Shown here piece by piece: positions 33,993-41,227 of a stretch of DNA of 50,629 nucleotides (positions are counted from its first letter, which is position 1; each line of letters starts with the position of its first letter). The notes below the pieces were generated by a model that saw nothing but the letters and a program-made list of their open reading frames with translations, made no database searches and had not been told where the DNA came from. The translations under genes were made by a program, and so were the position numbers. Source of the DNA: an uncultured beta proteobacterium (GTDB lineage: Bacteria; Pseudomonadota; Gammaproteobacteria; Burkholderiales; SG8-41); assembly GCA_903889565.1 (NCBI GenBank), contig CAISYC010000039.1, positions 1 to 50,629 of the forward strand. Direction: 5' to 3'.

Positions 33993-34922
33993 ATGATGGG
34001 GGAAATCAGTTCGCTGCTCGCGCAGTACGGGCTCGCCTTCGTTTTTTTAAACCTGTTTCTCGAGCAGGCCGGTGCGCCGGTGCCGGCGGTGCCGACGCTG
34101 ATGGTTGCCGGCGCAATGGCGGTGGCCGGCGGCCCGGCGCTGTCGGCGATTGTCGCAGTGGCGGTGATCGGCTCGCTGGCGGGGGACATGATCTGGTATG
34201 TGGCCGGCCGCATCTACGGCTTTCGCGTGCTGCAGCTGCTGTGCCGCATTTCAATTTCGCCGGATTCCTGCGTGCGCCAGACCGAGACGCGTTTCATGCG
34301 CTGGGGCGCGCCCTCGCTCGTACTTGCCAAATTCGTGCCGGGCTTTGCCACGGTGGCGCCACCGGTGGCCGGCGCACTGAAACTGCCGCTGGGCCCCTTT
34401 CTCGTCTACAGCGTGATCGGTGCCGCGCTCTACGCCGCAGCGGCGGCGGGTGCGGGCATGTTCTTCTATCGCGAGATCGACTGGCTGCTCGGGCGGCTTG
34501 AGGCGATGGGCATATACGCGTTGTTCATTCTCGGTTTCGCACTGGCCGTGTTCATCGCCTTCAAGTGGTGGGATCGCAGGCGTTTCTTCAAGGCGTTGCG
34601 CATGGCGCGCATGCCGGTGACCGAGTTGCGCGACCTGATGGCGCGGGGCCGTGAACCGCTGGTGGTCGATGTGCGCTCGGCCGGCGCGCGTTCACTCGAC
34701 CCGCGGCGCATCCCGGGCGCAATCGCGGTCGAAACCGAGAGGATCGACGAACATCTGGCCGGACTGCCGCCGGACCGCGATATCATTCTCTACTGTGCCT
34801 GACCCAACGAAGCCAGCGCGGCGCGTGTCGCCCGCCTGCTGATGGACCGGGGCTACACGCGGGTGCGCCCGCTCGCCGGCGGACTCGATGCGTGGGTCGA
34901 AGCCGGTTATGAATATGAATGA
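33993..34922 (+). CDS. DedA-family membrane protein fused to rhodanese domain, with in-frame TGA (candidate selenoprotein or nonsense mutant)
   Basis: Read to the TGA at 34800-34802, the product is a DedA protein (five or six membrane segments; FLEQAGAPVPAVPTLMVAGAM near residue 25, LVLAKFVPGFATVAPPVAGAL near 115) and the first part of a rhodanese domain (VTELRDLMARG, VVDVRSAGARSLDPRRIPGA, IILYCA). The same frame continues after the TGA for 39 residues, PNEASAARVARLLMDRGYTR then RVRPLAGGLDAWVEAGYEYE, ending at TGA 34922; this is the rest of a normal rhodanese domain. Family relatives with this fusion have YCxCPNEAS, so TGA stands where Cys is expected. A hairpin at 34820-34832 fits a bacterial SECIS. 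The DoxX start follows the second stop at 10 bases. Start ATG 33993; GTG 33981 is an alternative. Confidence 0.75.
34815..34840 (+). promoter_or_regulatory. SECIS-like hairpin after the in-frame TGA
   Basis: Stem GGCG (34820-34823) pairs with CGCC (34829-34832) around loop CGTGT; the lower stem extends with one to three bulged bases to AGC/GCT at 34815-34840. The guanine at the second loop position is 22 bases past the TGA, within the 16-37 range described for bacterial SECIS. The GC-rich background makes chance hairpins common, so this supports but does not prove selenocysteine. Confidence 0.4.
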
Positions 34923-34932
34923 GGAATTGCGG

Positions 34933-35379
34933 ATGGAAAAATTTCAGCAGATCTTAAAGCACTACGGACCGGCGCTGGCGCGCGCGCTGCTCGCGCAGGT
35001 GTTCATCATTTCCGGTTGCGGCAAGATCAAGGCCTTTGCCGCGACTGCCGCGCTGATGGGCAATCTGGGACTGCCGGCGCCGCAACTGCTGCTGGCGCTG
35101 ACCATCGCTCTCGAAATCGGCGGCGGCGCGCTGCTGGTGCTGGGCTGGCAGGCGCGCTGGCTGGCGCTGGCGTTTTTCGGTTTTACGTTTCTCACCGCGG
35201 TCATCGTGCATCCGTTCTGGAGCGCGGAGCCTGCAAATTTCGGCGGTCAGCTCAACAATTTCATGAAGAACCTCGCCATCATGGGCGGCATGCTGTACAT
35301 CGCTGTCTACGGCGCGGGGCCGCTGGCGCTTGACCGCGAACCGGCGACAAGCGCCGAACGCGCCAAAAAAAAACGCTAG
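34933..35379 (+). CDS. DoxX-family membrane protein
   Basis: A 148-residue protein with four predicted membrane segments. DoxX traits are ARALLAQVFIISGCGKIKAF near the N-terminus, LTIALEIGGGALLVLGW, AFFGFTFLTAVIVHPFW and NFMKNLAIMGGMLYIA. GAGGAA overlaps the rhodanese stop and lies seven bases before ATG 34933, which sets the start. Its role in bacteria is uncertain; it is often near thiol- or oxidative-stress genes, and this fits the rhodanese neighbour. Confidence 0.88.
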   Translation: MEKFQQILKHYGPALARALLAQVFIISGCGKIKAFAATAALMGNLGLPAPQLLLALTIALEIGGGALLVLGWQARWLALAFFGFTFLTAVIVHPFWSAEPANFGGQLNNFMKNLAIMGGMLYIAVYGAGPLALDREPATSAERAKKKR

Positions 35380-35418
35380 ACCAGCGCAATCGACAAGCAA
35401 CCCTATTCGGAGAGGAAC

Positions 35419-36024
35419 ATGCTGCAGAAAAACGCCATTACGCAATCACCCATTCACGAATTGCTGGAACGCCGCTGGAGTCCGCGCGCTTATGACGTTT
35501 CGAAAGCCGTCAGCCGCGCCCAGATCCTGTCGCTGCTCGAGGCAGCGCGCTGGGCGCCGTCGTGCAACGGCGACGAGCCCTGGCGCTATCTGGTGTGGAA
35601 TCGTGCCGACCACGCAACCGGCTGGCAGCAGGCCTTCGATACGCTGTCCGAAAATAACCGCAAATGGTGCGTCAACGTGCCGGTACTGATGCTGTCCTGC
35701 GCCGGCAGCGTGTTCGGTCACAGCGGCAAACCGAACCGGCATGCCCAGCACGACACCGGCATGGCCAGTCTCAATCTGTCGCTGCAGGCGGTGGCACTCG
35801 GTTTGATCGCGCACCAGATGGGCGGCTTCGACAGCGAGAAAGCGCGCGCCGCGTTTGCGATTCCGGCGGAATACACGCCGATGGCGATGATCGCCGTCGG
35901 TTACCAGGCGGATCCCGCAGTGCTGCCTGATGATGTCAAAGCCAAGGAACTGACGCCGCGCAAACGCAAGCCGCTCGGCGAGTGTTTTTTTGCCGGTGGC
36001 TGGGGCAGGCCTTACCAGTCATAA
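35419..36024 (+). CDS. Nitroreductase-family flavoprotein
   Basis: The 201-residue FMN-dependent protein begins with LLERRWSPRAYDVSKAVSRAQILSLLEAARWAPSCNGDEPWRYLV in pieces, the FMN-binding RxSxRxF/Y-type start and PS-x-N loop. The second half has ASLNLSLQAVALGLIAHQMGGFD and VGYQADPAVLP. The ribosome site is GAGAGGAA before ATG 35419. It would reduce nitro or quinone compounds with NAD(P)H. It follows DoxX by 39 bases. Confidence 0.9.
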   Translation: MLQKNAITQSPIHELLERRWSPRAYDVSKAVSRAQILSLLEAARWAPSCNGDEPWRYLVWNRADHATGWQQAFDTLSENNRKWCVNVPVLMLSCAGSVFGHSGKPNRHAQHDTGMASLNLSLQAVALGLIAHQMGGFDSEKARAAFAIPAEYTPMAMIAVGYQADPAVLPDDVKAKELTPRKRKPLGECFFAGGWGRPYQS

Positions 36025-36080
36025 TCAGCGAAAGCGCCGTGCAATGTACACGGCGTTTCAACTTCAAGGGGGAGAATTGC

Positions 36081-37853
36081 ATGCTTGGATTTGAACGTGC
36101 CGCGCGTCGCGGCGTGCGTGCGGCTGCGGCCTGTGCCGCATTGGTTGTTCTGGTTGCCGGTGTTGCGCCGGTGCAGGCGCAGTATCCCGCCTCGCCGCAG
36201 ATCCGCAAGGACGGAACCGTAGTGCGCATCGAGGACTACGCGAGCCTGCCGTATTCAAGTCTGCGGCTGGAAGGCCCCTATCCGGCGCCGATCGATTTGC
36301 GCGGCCAGCTCGGCAAATCGAACATGCTGATTTCCGAACCGGCCGCTGCGTCGCAGGCGGCGGCGCGGCTGTTCGTGGTCGAGCAGAACGGTATCCTCTA
36401 CCTGCTCGACAAAAAGACGCGCGCCTTCACGCCCTATATCGATTTCGGCAAGGTCTTCCCGCGTTTCAACACCGATCCCAATCTCGGCATGGGTCTGGTG
36501 TCGATGGTGTTCGATCCGGACTATGCGAAGAACGGCCGTTTCTACACGGTGCACACCGAAAATCCCCGTCGCAGCGAGCCGGCGGCGCCGCTCAACGCGG
36601 CGATGCCCGCGCTCGATCTGTCGGCGCATAAAATTACACCGCCGTTCAATGTGCCCGCTGGCGTCACCGGTTACGAATCGATCGTCACCGAATGGCGCGA
36701 CAGCAACATCGGCAACGCGACCTTCGAAGGCAGCGCGCGTGAACTGATGCGCATCGGCACCAACTTCGCGCGGCATCCGGTCGGCGACCTGCTGTTCAAT
36801 CCGCTGGCCAGACCCGGCGACGCCGATTACGGCAACCTCTATATCAGCACCGGCGACGGCGAGGCGGGCGAGCGCGCCGGGCCGACGCATCCGGTGCCGC
36901 AGCGGCTTGACGCGCTGCCCGGCAAGATTCTGCGCATTACGCCCGACATCACGCTGCACCCGCAGGACAAACTGGCGGCCAACGGCCAGTACCGTATTCC
37001 GTCGGCCGGCGCCAACGCCAACCCCTTCGTCAATGTCGCGCTTGCGCACGGCGAAATTTTCGCCTACGGTCTGCGCAATCCGCACCGCATCAGCTGGGAC
37101 GCAGCGACCAACACGCTGTTGGCCAACGATATCGGCGATCATTCCTGGGAAGAGATCAACGTGATCGTCAAAGGCGGCAATTACGGCTGGGGCGAGCGCG
37201 AAGGCCAGGAACTGCGTTTCACCGGCGGCCCCAACGGCGGCAGAACCGCGAGCCAGATCGATCCGCAACCGGCCATGCCGGCGCCGGATGTGCTGGCGGT
37301 TGACGGTCTGCCGCAGCCGGTGAAGCCGCTCTATCCGGTGGCCGCATTCAGCCACCTCGACGGCATCGCCATCGGGAGCGGCTACGTTTATCGCGGCAAG
37401 CTGATGCCGCAGATGGCGGGCAAATATTTTTTCACCGACATTTCCAGCGGCCGCTTGTTCTACACCGACCTCGACGCGATGCTGGCGGCGCGCGCCACCA
37501 CTCCGCAAAAGCTGGCGCCGATCAGCGAAATCCAGATCGTCTACCAGAGCCCCGACGATGTTGCGAAGGGCGCGGTCAACCGCCGCATGTTCGATATCGT
37601 CGCCGATGCCTTTGTGCGCAAGAAAGGCGTGCGCAGCGGCAATTGCGTGCTGCCTGACGGGTCGAGCAACGAGAAGGGCGTTATCACCTGCGGCGGACGC
37701 GGACAGGGCAAGGATCCCGACGGCGTGCCCTGGGGCGGCGGTCGCGCCGACGTGCGCCTTGCCATTGACGGCGATGGCAAGTTGTACCTGATGAGCAAGG
37801 GAGACGGCATGATCCGCAAACTGACGTCGGTCGTAGTGCCGCCCGCGCGCTAG
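36081..37853 (+). CDS. PQQ-type soluble sugar dehydrogenase (glucose/sorbosone dehydrogenase family)
   Basis: A 590-residue secreted protein with signal peptide MLGFERAARRGVRAAAACAA...PVQAQ. The six-bladed GSDH propeller shows LFVVEQNGILYLLD, FPRFNTDPNLGMGLVSMVFDPDYAKNGRFY, LYISTGDGE, PGKILRI, YGLRNPHRISWDAATNTLLANDIGD and GGNYGWGEREG in pieces. The NPHR segment carries residues used to bind PQQ and calcium in this family. It is longer than glucose dehydrogenase B (about 480) because of an extra C-terminal blade region with a disulfide-like pair (NCVLPDG, VITCGGRG). The substrate is unknown. Confidence 0.85.
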   Translation: MLGFERAARRGVRAAAACAALVVLVAGVAPVQAQYPASPQIRKDGTVVRIEDYASLPYSSLRLEGPYPAPIDLRGQLGKSNMLISEPAAASQAAARLFVVEQNGILYLLDKKTRAFTPYIDFGKVFPRFNTDPNLGMGLVSMVFDPDYAKNGRFYTVHTENPRRSEPAAPLNAAMPALDLSAHKITPPFNVPAGVTGYESIVTEWRDSNIGNATFEGSARELMRIGTNFARHPVGDLLFNPLARPGDADYGNLYISTGDGEAGERAGPTHPVPQRLDALPGKILRITPDITLHPQDKLAANGQYRIPSAGANANPFVNVALAHGEIFAYGLRNPHRISWDAATNTLLANDIGDHSWEEINVIVKGGNYGWGEREGQELRFTGGPNGGRTASQIDPQPAMPAPDVLAVDGLPQPVKPLYPVAAFSHLDGIAIGSGYVYRGKLMPQMAGKYFFTDISSGRLFYTDLDAMLAARATTPQKLAPISEIQIVYQSPDDVAKGAVNRRMFDIVADAFVRKKGVRSGNCVLPDGSSNEKGVITCGGRGQGKDPDGVPWGGGRADVRLAIDGDGKLYLMSKGDGMIRKLTSVVVPPAR

Positions 37854-37916
37854 CGCCGTCCGCCGTTGCTGCCGACGGCCGGCGATCCCGCCCGCCGTTG
37901 TTCCTTCGTTCCATAG

Positions 37917-37950
37917 TTGACTTGGATCAAGCCTGCCAATGCTGGCAGGC
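37917..37950 (+). promoter_or_regulatory. FNR/ANR-type box next to a perfect hairpin
   Basis: TTGAC-TTGG-ATCAA (37917-37930) matches the FNR/ANR consensus TTGAT-N4-ATCAA at 9 of 10 positions. Directly after it, GCCTGCCA-ATGC-TGGCAGGC (37931-37950) is an 8-bp perfect hairpin. It lies 90-120 bases before the small gene at 38040. A role in low-oxygen control of that gene and the macro-domain gene is inferred. Confidence 0.55.
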
Positions 37951-38039
37951 GTAGTCTTTTCGCAACGGTTGCGCGATGCCGGCGCCGTTCGCAGTGAGTA
38001 GCGCCGGCCCTGCGACCGTCCAACGTCGGAGGTACAGGC

Positions 38040-38330
38040 ATGAATGATTCCCCAAAGAAAAGTGGCAGCGGCGTTGATCTCGATGCGGTGTCTAAACTGG
38101 TGGCCGAGCTTGAGCGCGATCTCGAAAAGGTCAAGCAGGGTTCAGGCAACGTCGAGGCCCTGCGCGGCGAGGTGCAGGCGCTGGGTCTCGCGCTGAAGGC
38201 GCCGAACCCGGACGACCATCGCATCAGCCACGGCCTGAAGAACATACACGGCGCGATTGACGTGATTGCCGAGGACGCCCTGATTGCCGCCGATTACGCG
38301 GCGCGCATCGGACGCATGCTCGGCTTGTAA
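38040..38330 (+). CDS. Small unknown protein, heptad-rich
   Basis: A 96-residue soluble protein starting at ATG 38040 after CGGAGG. Residues 15-45 (VSKLVAELERDLEKVKQGSG) have a coiled-coil pattern; the C-terminal half (HGLKNIHGAIDVIAEDALIAADYAARIGRMLGL in pieces) is helical. No family recognised with confidence. It follows the FNR-like box and precedes a macro-domain gene by 52 bases. Confidence 0.7.
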   Translation: MNDSPKKSGSGVDLDAVSKLVAELERDLEKVKQGSGNVEALRGEVQALGLALKAPNPDDHRISHGLKNIHGAIDVIAEDALIAADYAARIGRMLGL

Positions 38331-38382
38331 TCCGCCGCAGGATCCATTTGATACACACTCACCCCATTCAACGAGGTTCATC

Positions 38383-38874
38383 GTGTTACATGAAATTTCC
38401 GGCGACATCCTGCTGACCAGGGCACAGGCGATCGCGCACGGCGTGGCGCCGAACGATCATTTCGACAACGGGCTCGCGCTGGCGTTGCGCGAACGCTGGC
38501 CGGCGATGGCGCGCGATTTTCGCCACTATGCGCACCAGACGCATCCGAAACCCGGCGAGGTCTGGGTGTGGGGCGGCACCGGCGGCACGCGAATATTCAA
38601 TCTGCTCACGCAGGACGGCGAGCAGGGGCAGGGCAGCAAGCCGGGGCGCGCAACCATCGCCAACGTCAATCACTGTCTCGCCAAACTGAAACACGAACTG
38701 AAAAGTTCGGGCGTGACCAGCCTTGCCCTGCCGAAACTTGCCACCGGCGTCGGTCATCTGGAATGGCCCGATGTGCACAAGCTGATCGTGCAGCATCTGG
38801 CCGATCTGCCGATACCGGTTTACCTGTACACCACGTATCACAAGGATCAGCAGGCGGTTGAGCCCGGCCTGTGA
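38383..38874 (+). CDS. Macro-domain protein (ALC1/TARG1-like branch)
   Basis: A 163-residue stand-alone macro domain starting at GTG 38383, with GAGG seven bases before. The macro pattern begins GDILLTRAQAIAHGV, continues DNGLALALRERWP (the GxG of the ribose loop), and ends SLALPKLATGVGHLEWPDVHKLI, which aligns with the GxGLDxLxW strand of human TARG1. The TARG1 catalytic Asp is replaced by Gly-Val-Gly, as in bacterial relatives. It would bind or hydrolyse ADP-ribose compounds. Moderate certainty on function, good on fold. Confidence 0.82.
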   Translation: MLHEISGDILLTRAQAIAHGVAPNDHFDNGLALALRERWPAMARDFRHYAHQTHPKPGEVWVWGGTGGTRIFNLLTQDGEQGQGSKPGRATIANVNHCLAKLKHELKSSGVTSLALPKLATGVGHLEWPDVHKLIVQHLADLPIPVYLYTTYHKDQQAVEPGL

Positions 38875-38933
38875 ACCGGCGCGGGTAAACAAAATGGCGC
38901 GGCATGCCGCCGCGCCGGTTGCGGGAACGAGTG

Positions 38934-40550
38934 ATGGCCATTCCTGACGACAGCGCCGTCCCGCCCTTCATCGATGCCTTGATGAATCCGCGCTGCTATC
39001 CGCATGCCGTGACTGCTGTCGAACGCATCGAAACCCATATCTCATGGGTGTTGCTGGCCGGCGACTACGCCTACAAAATCAAGAAGTCTGTAGCGCCGGG
39101 TTTTCTTGATTTCTCGACTTTGGAGGCGCGCCATCATTTTTGCCTCGAGGAACTGCGGCTCAACCGTGCCACCGCGCCGCAGTTGTATCTGGAGGTATTG
39201 CCGTTAACGGGCACGCCGGCGGCGCCGCGGATCGGCGGCGAGGGCAGGCCGTTCGAATACGCGCTCAAGATGCGCCGCTTCGCGCAGGACGATCTGCTTG
39301 ATGCCAGGATCCGTCGCGGCGACGTCGATGCCGCTTTGATTGACCGGCTGGCGCAAACCATCGCTGCATTCCACCAGCGCAGCGCGGTGGCCGGTCCGCA
39401 GAGCATTCATGGCGCACCGGAGGCCATCACGCCTCCGGCGCTCGACAACTTCGATCAGCTTGCACGCATGGCGCCGCCTGCGGCGGCTGTCGAGCCCCTG
39501 CAACGGTTGCGCGCATGGACCGCGAACGAGTCGGTTCGTCTGGAGCCGGTGTTTCGCCGGCGCCAGGCGGACGGCCGCGTGCGCGAATGCCATGGCGATC
39601 TGCATCTGGGCAACATCGCGGTCATCGACGGCGCACCGGTGCTGTTCGATTGCATCGAATTCAATCCTGAATTCCGCTGGATCGACGTCATCAGCGAAAT
39701 CGCCTTTCTGGTGATGGATCTGCTCGATCGCAATCTCGCACCGTGGGCCTGGCGCTGTCTGAACCGTTATCTGGAAATCAGCGGTGACTACGCCGGAGTC
39801 GCGGTGTTGCGCTATTACCTTGTTTATCGCGCCATGGTGCGCGCCAAAGTGGCGCTGATGCATGCGCGCCAGCCGGTTGCCGGTGCCGTGCGCCGCGGCG
39901 ACGAGGCAAGCTGCCTGCGTCATCTGCAACTGGCTGCGCGCATCGCGGCGTTCGCCGCGCCGGCGTTGATTTTGATGCACGGGTTGTCGGGCGCCGGCAA
40001 GACGACGGTGTCGCAGGCGTTGCTCGAGCGACTCGGCGCCGTGCGCCTGCGCTCGGATATCGAGCGCAAACGCCTGCACGGTTGGCCTGCCACTGCGCGC
40101 AGCGCCAGCGCGGTCGGCGGTGGACTGTATGATGCACAGGCGACGCAACGCACCTATCACCAGCTTTTATACTTCGCCGTTTCGATCCTCGACGCCGGCT
40201 GGGCGGTGATTGTCGATGCGGCCGCGTTGAAGAAAACAGCAAGGGCCGGTTTCCGGCGAGCCGCTGCTGCTGCCGGCGCGCGGTTTCTGATCGTTTCCTG
40301 CGCGGCCCCGGAGGCGGTCCTGCGCGAACGGCTGCGGCGCCGGCTCGCTGCCGGCGTCGATGCCTCCGAAGCGACACCCGACGTGCTGGTTCAGCAGCGC
40401 GCCACGCAGGAAGCATTTGGCGCCGATGAGGTGGACGTTGTCATGCAGGTTGACGCCGCCGGCACCGCAGTGGATGCGATTGCAGCCGATGTCGCCGCCG
40501 TGCTGTCAAAGCAGCCGACGGCCGCTCAGTCGTCGGCGAGCAGGCGGTAA
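38934..40550 (+). CDS. APH-like kinase fused to P-loop (AAA/COG0645) kinase
   Basis: A 538-residue two-domain protein. The first half is an aminoglycoside-phosphotransferase-type domain (COG2187), with ECHGDLHLGNIAVIDGAPVLFDCIEFN containing the HGDxxxxN loop near 212. The second half is a P-loop kinase: Walker A LMHGLSGAGKTTVSQALLE near 345. Start ATG 38934 is preferred over ATG 38904. Such fusions occur widely in proteobacteria and have no proven substrate. Its end overlaps kdpE tail-to-tail by 25 bases. Confidence 0.85.
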   Translation: MAIPDDSAVPPFIDALMNPRCYPHAVTAVERIETHISWVLLAGDYAYKIKKSVAPGFLDFSTLEARHHFCLEELRLNRATAPQLYLEVLPLTGTPAAPRIGGEGRPFEYALKMRRFAQDDLLDARIRRGDVDAALIDRLAQTIAAFHQRSAVAGPQSIHGAPEAITPPALDNFDQLARMAPPAAAVEPLQRLRAWTANESVRLEPVFRRRQADGRVRECHGDLHLGNIAVIDGAPVLFDCIEFNPEFRWIDVISEIAFLVMDLLDRNLAPWAWRCLNRYLEISGDYAGVAVLRYYLVYRAMVRAKVALMHARQPVAGAVRRGDEASCLRHLQLAARIAAFAAPALILMHGLSGAGKTTVSQALLERLGAVRLRSDIERKRLHGWPATARSASAVGGGLYDAQATQRTYHQLLYFAVSILDAGWAVIVDAAALKKTARAGFRRAAAAAGARFLIVSCAAPEAVLRERLRRRLAAGVDASEATPDVLVQQRATQEAFGADEVDVVMQVDAAGTAVDAIAADVAAVLSKQPTAAQSSASRR

Positions 40551-41227
40551 CCGACGCCGCTCTCGGTGATGAAGTGGCGCGGCTGCACCGGATCGGCCTC
40601 CAGCTTGTCGCGCAGCTGCTTCATGTAGATGCGCAGGTAATGCGTGTCTTCGATGTGGGTCGGGCCCCACACTTCGCTCAGCAGCTGGCGGTGGGTGACG
40701 ACCATGCCGAGGTGTTTGGCAAGACAGGCGACAAGGCGGAACTCGATCGGCGTCAGATGCACCGGTTTGCCGCCGCGCGTCGCGCGCCGCGCCTCCAGAT
40801 CGATTGCCGCGTCGCCGAGCGCCAGCGCGCCCTGTCCGGAACCCGCGCGCGCGACATGCCGCAACGCGACCCGCACGCGCGCCAGCAGTTCGCCGACGCC
40901 GAACGGCTTGGTCACGTAATCGTCGGCGCCGGCGTCGAGCGCGTCGATTTTGGCGCGCTCCTGAACGCGCGCCGACAGCACTACGATCGGGATGCTCGAC
41001 CATTCGCGTATGCGCCGGATTAGCTCGACGCCGTCAAAGTCGGGCAGACCGAGATCGACGATCGCAAGGTCCGGTTTGTGCGAGGCCGCTTCGATCGCCC
41101 CGCGGCCCGCCGTGGCGGCCTCCACCACTTTGTAGCCTTCGGCGGCAAGGGAACTGCGCAGGAAGCGCCGGATTTCGGGCTCGTCCTCGACCACGAGTAT
41201 GGTGGCGCGCGTCTCGCTCATCAGCAA
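40526..41227 (-). CDS. kdpE: Kdp response regulator (OmpR/PhoB family)
   Basis: The 233-residue regulator has a receiver domain with the acidic pocket VEDEPEIRR, phosphorylated Asp in AIVDLGLPDFDG (near 56), and Lys in DDYVTKPFG. A winged-helix DNA-binding domain follows (VHLTPIEFRLVACLAKHLGMVVTHRQLL in pieces). It is coupled to kdpD by a 7-base overlap. It should activate kdp through the GCGTAAAG repeats at 49649-49699 and 44825-44853. Confidence 0.95.
   Translation of the reverse strand: MLMSETRATILVVEDEPEIRRFLRSSLAAEGYKVVEAATAGRGAIEAASHKPDLAIVDLGLPDFDGVELIRRIREWSSIPIVVLSARVQERAKIDALDAGADDYVTKPFGVGELLARVRVALRHVARAGSGQGALALGDAAIDLEARRATRGGKPVHLTPIEFRLVACLAKHLGMVVTHRQLLSEVWGPTHIEDTHYLRIYMKQLRDKLEADPVQPRHFITESGVGYRLLADD

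Noticed and set aside
33993-34802. DedA-rhodanese gene as a normal gene ending at TGA 34802
   Set aside because: It would leave half a rhodanese domain; the other half continues in frame and ends next to the DoxX ribosome site.
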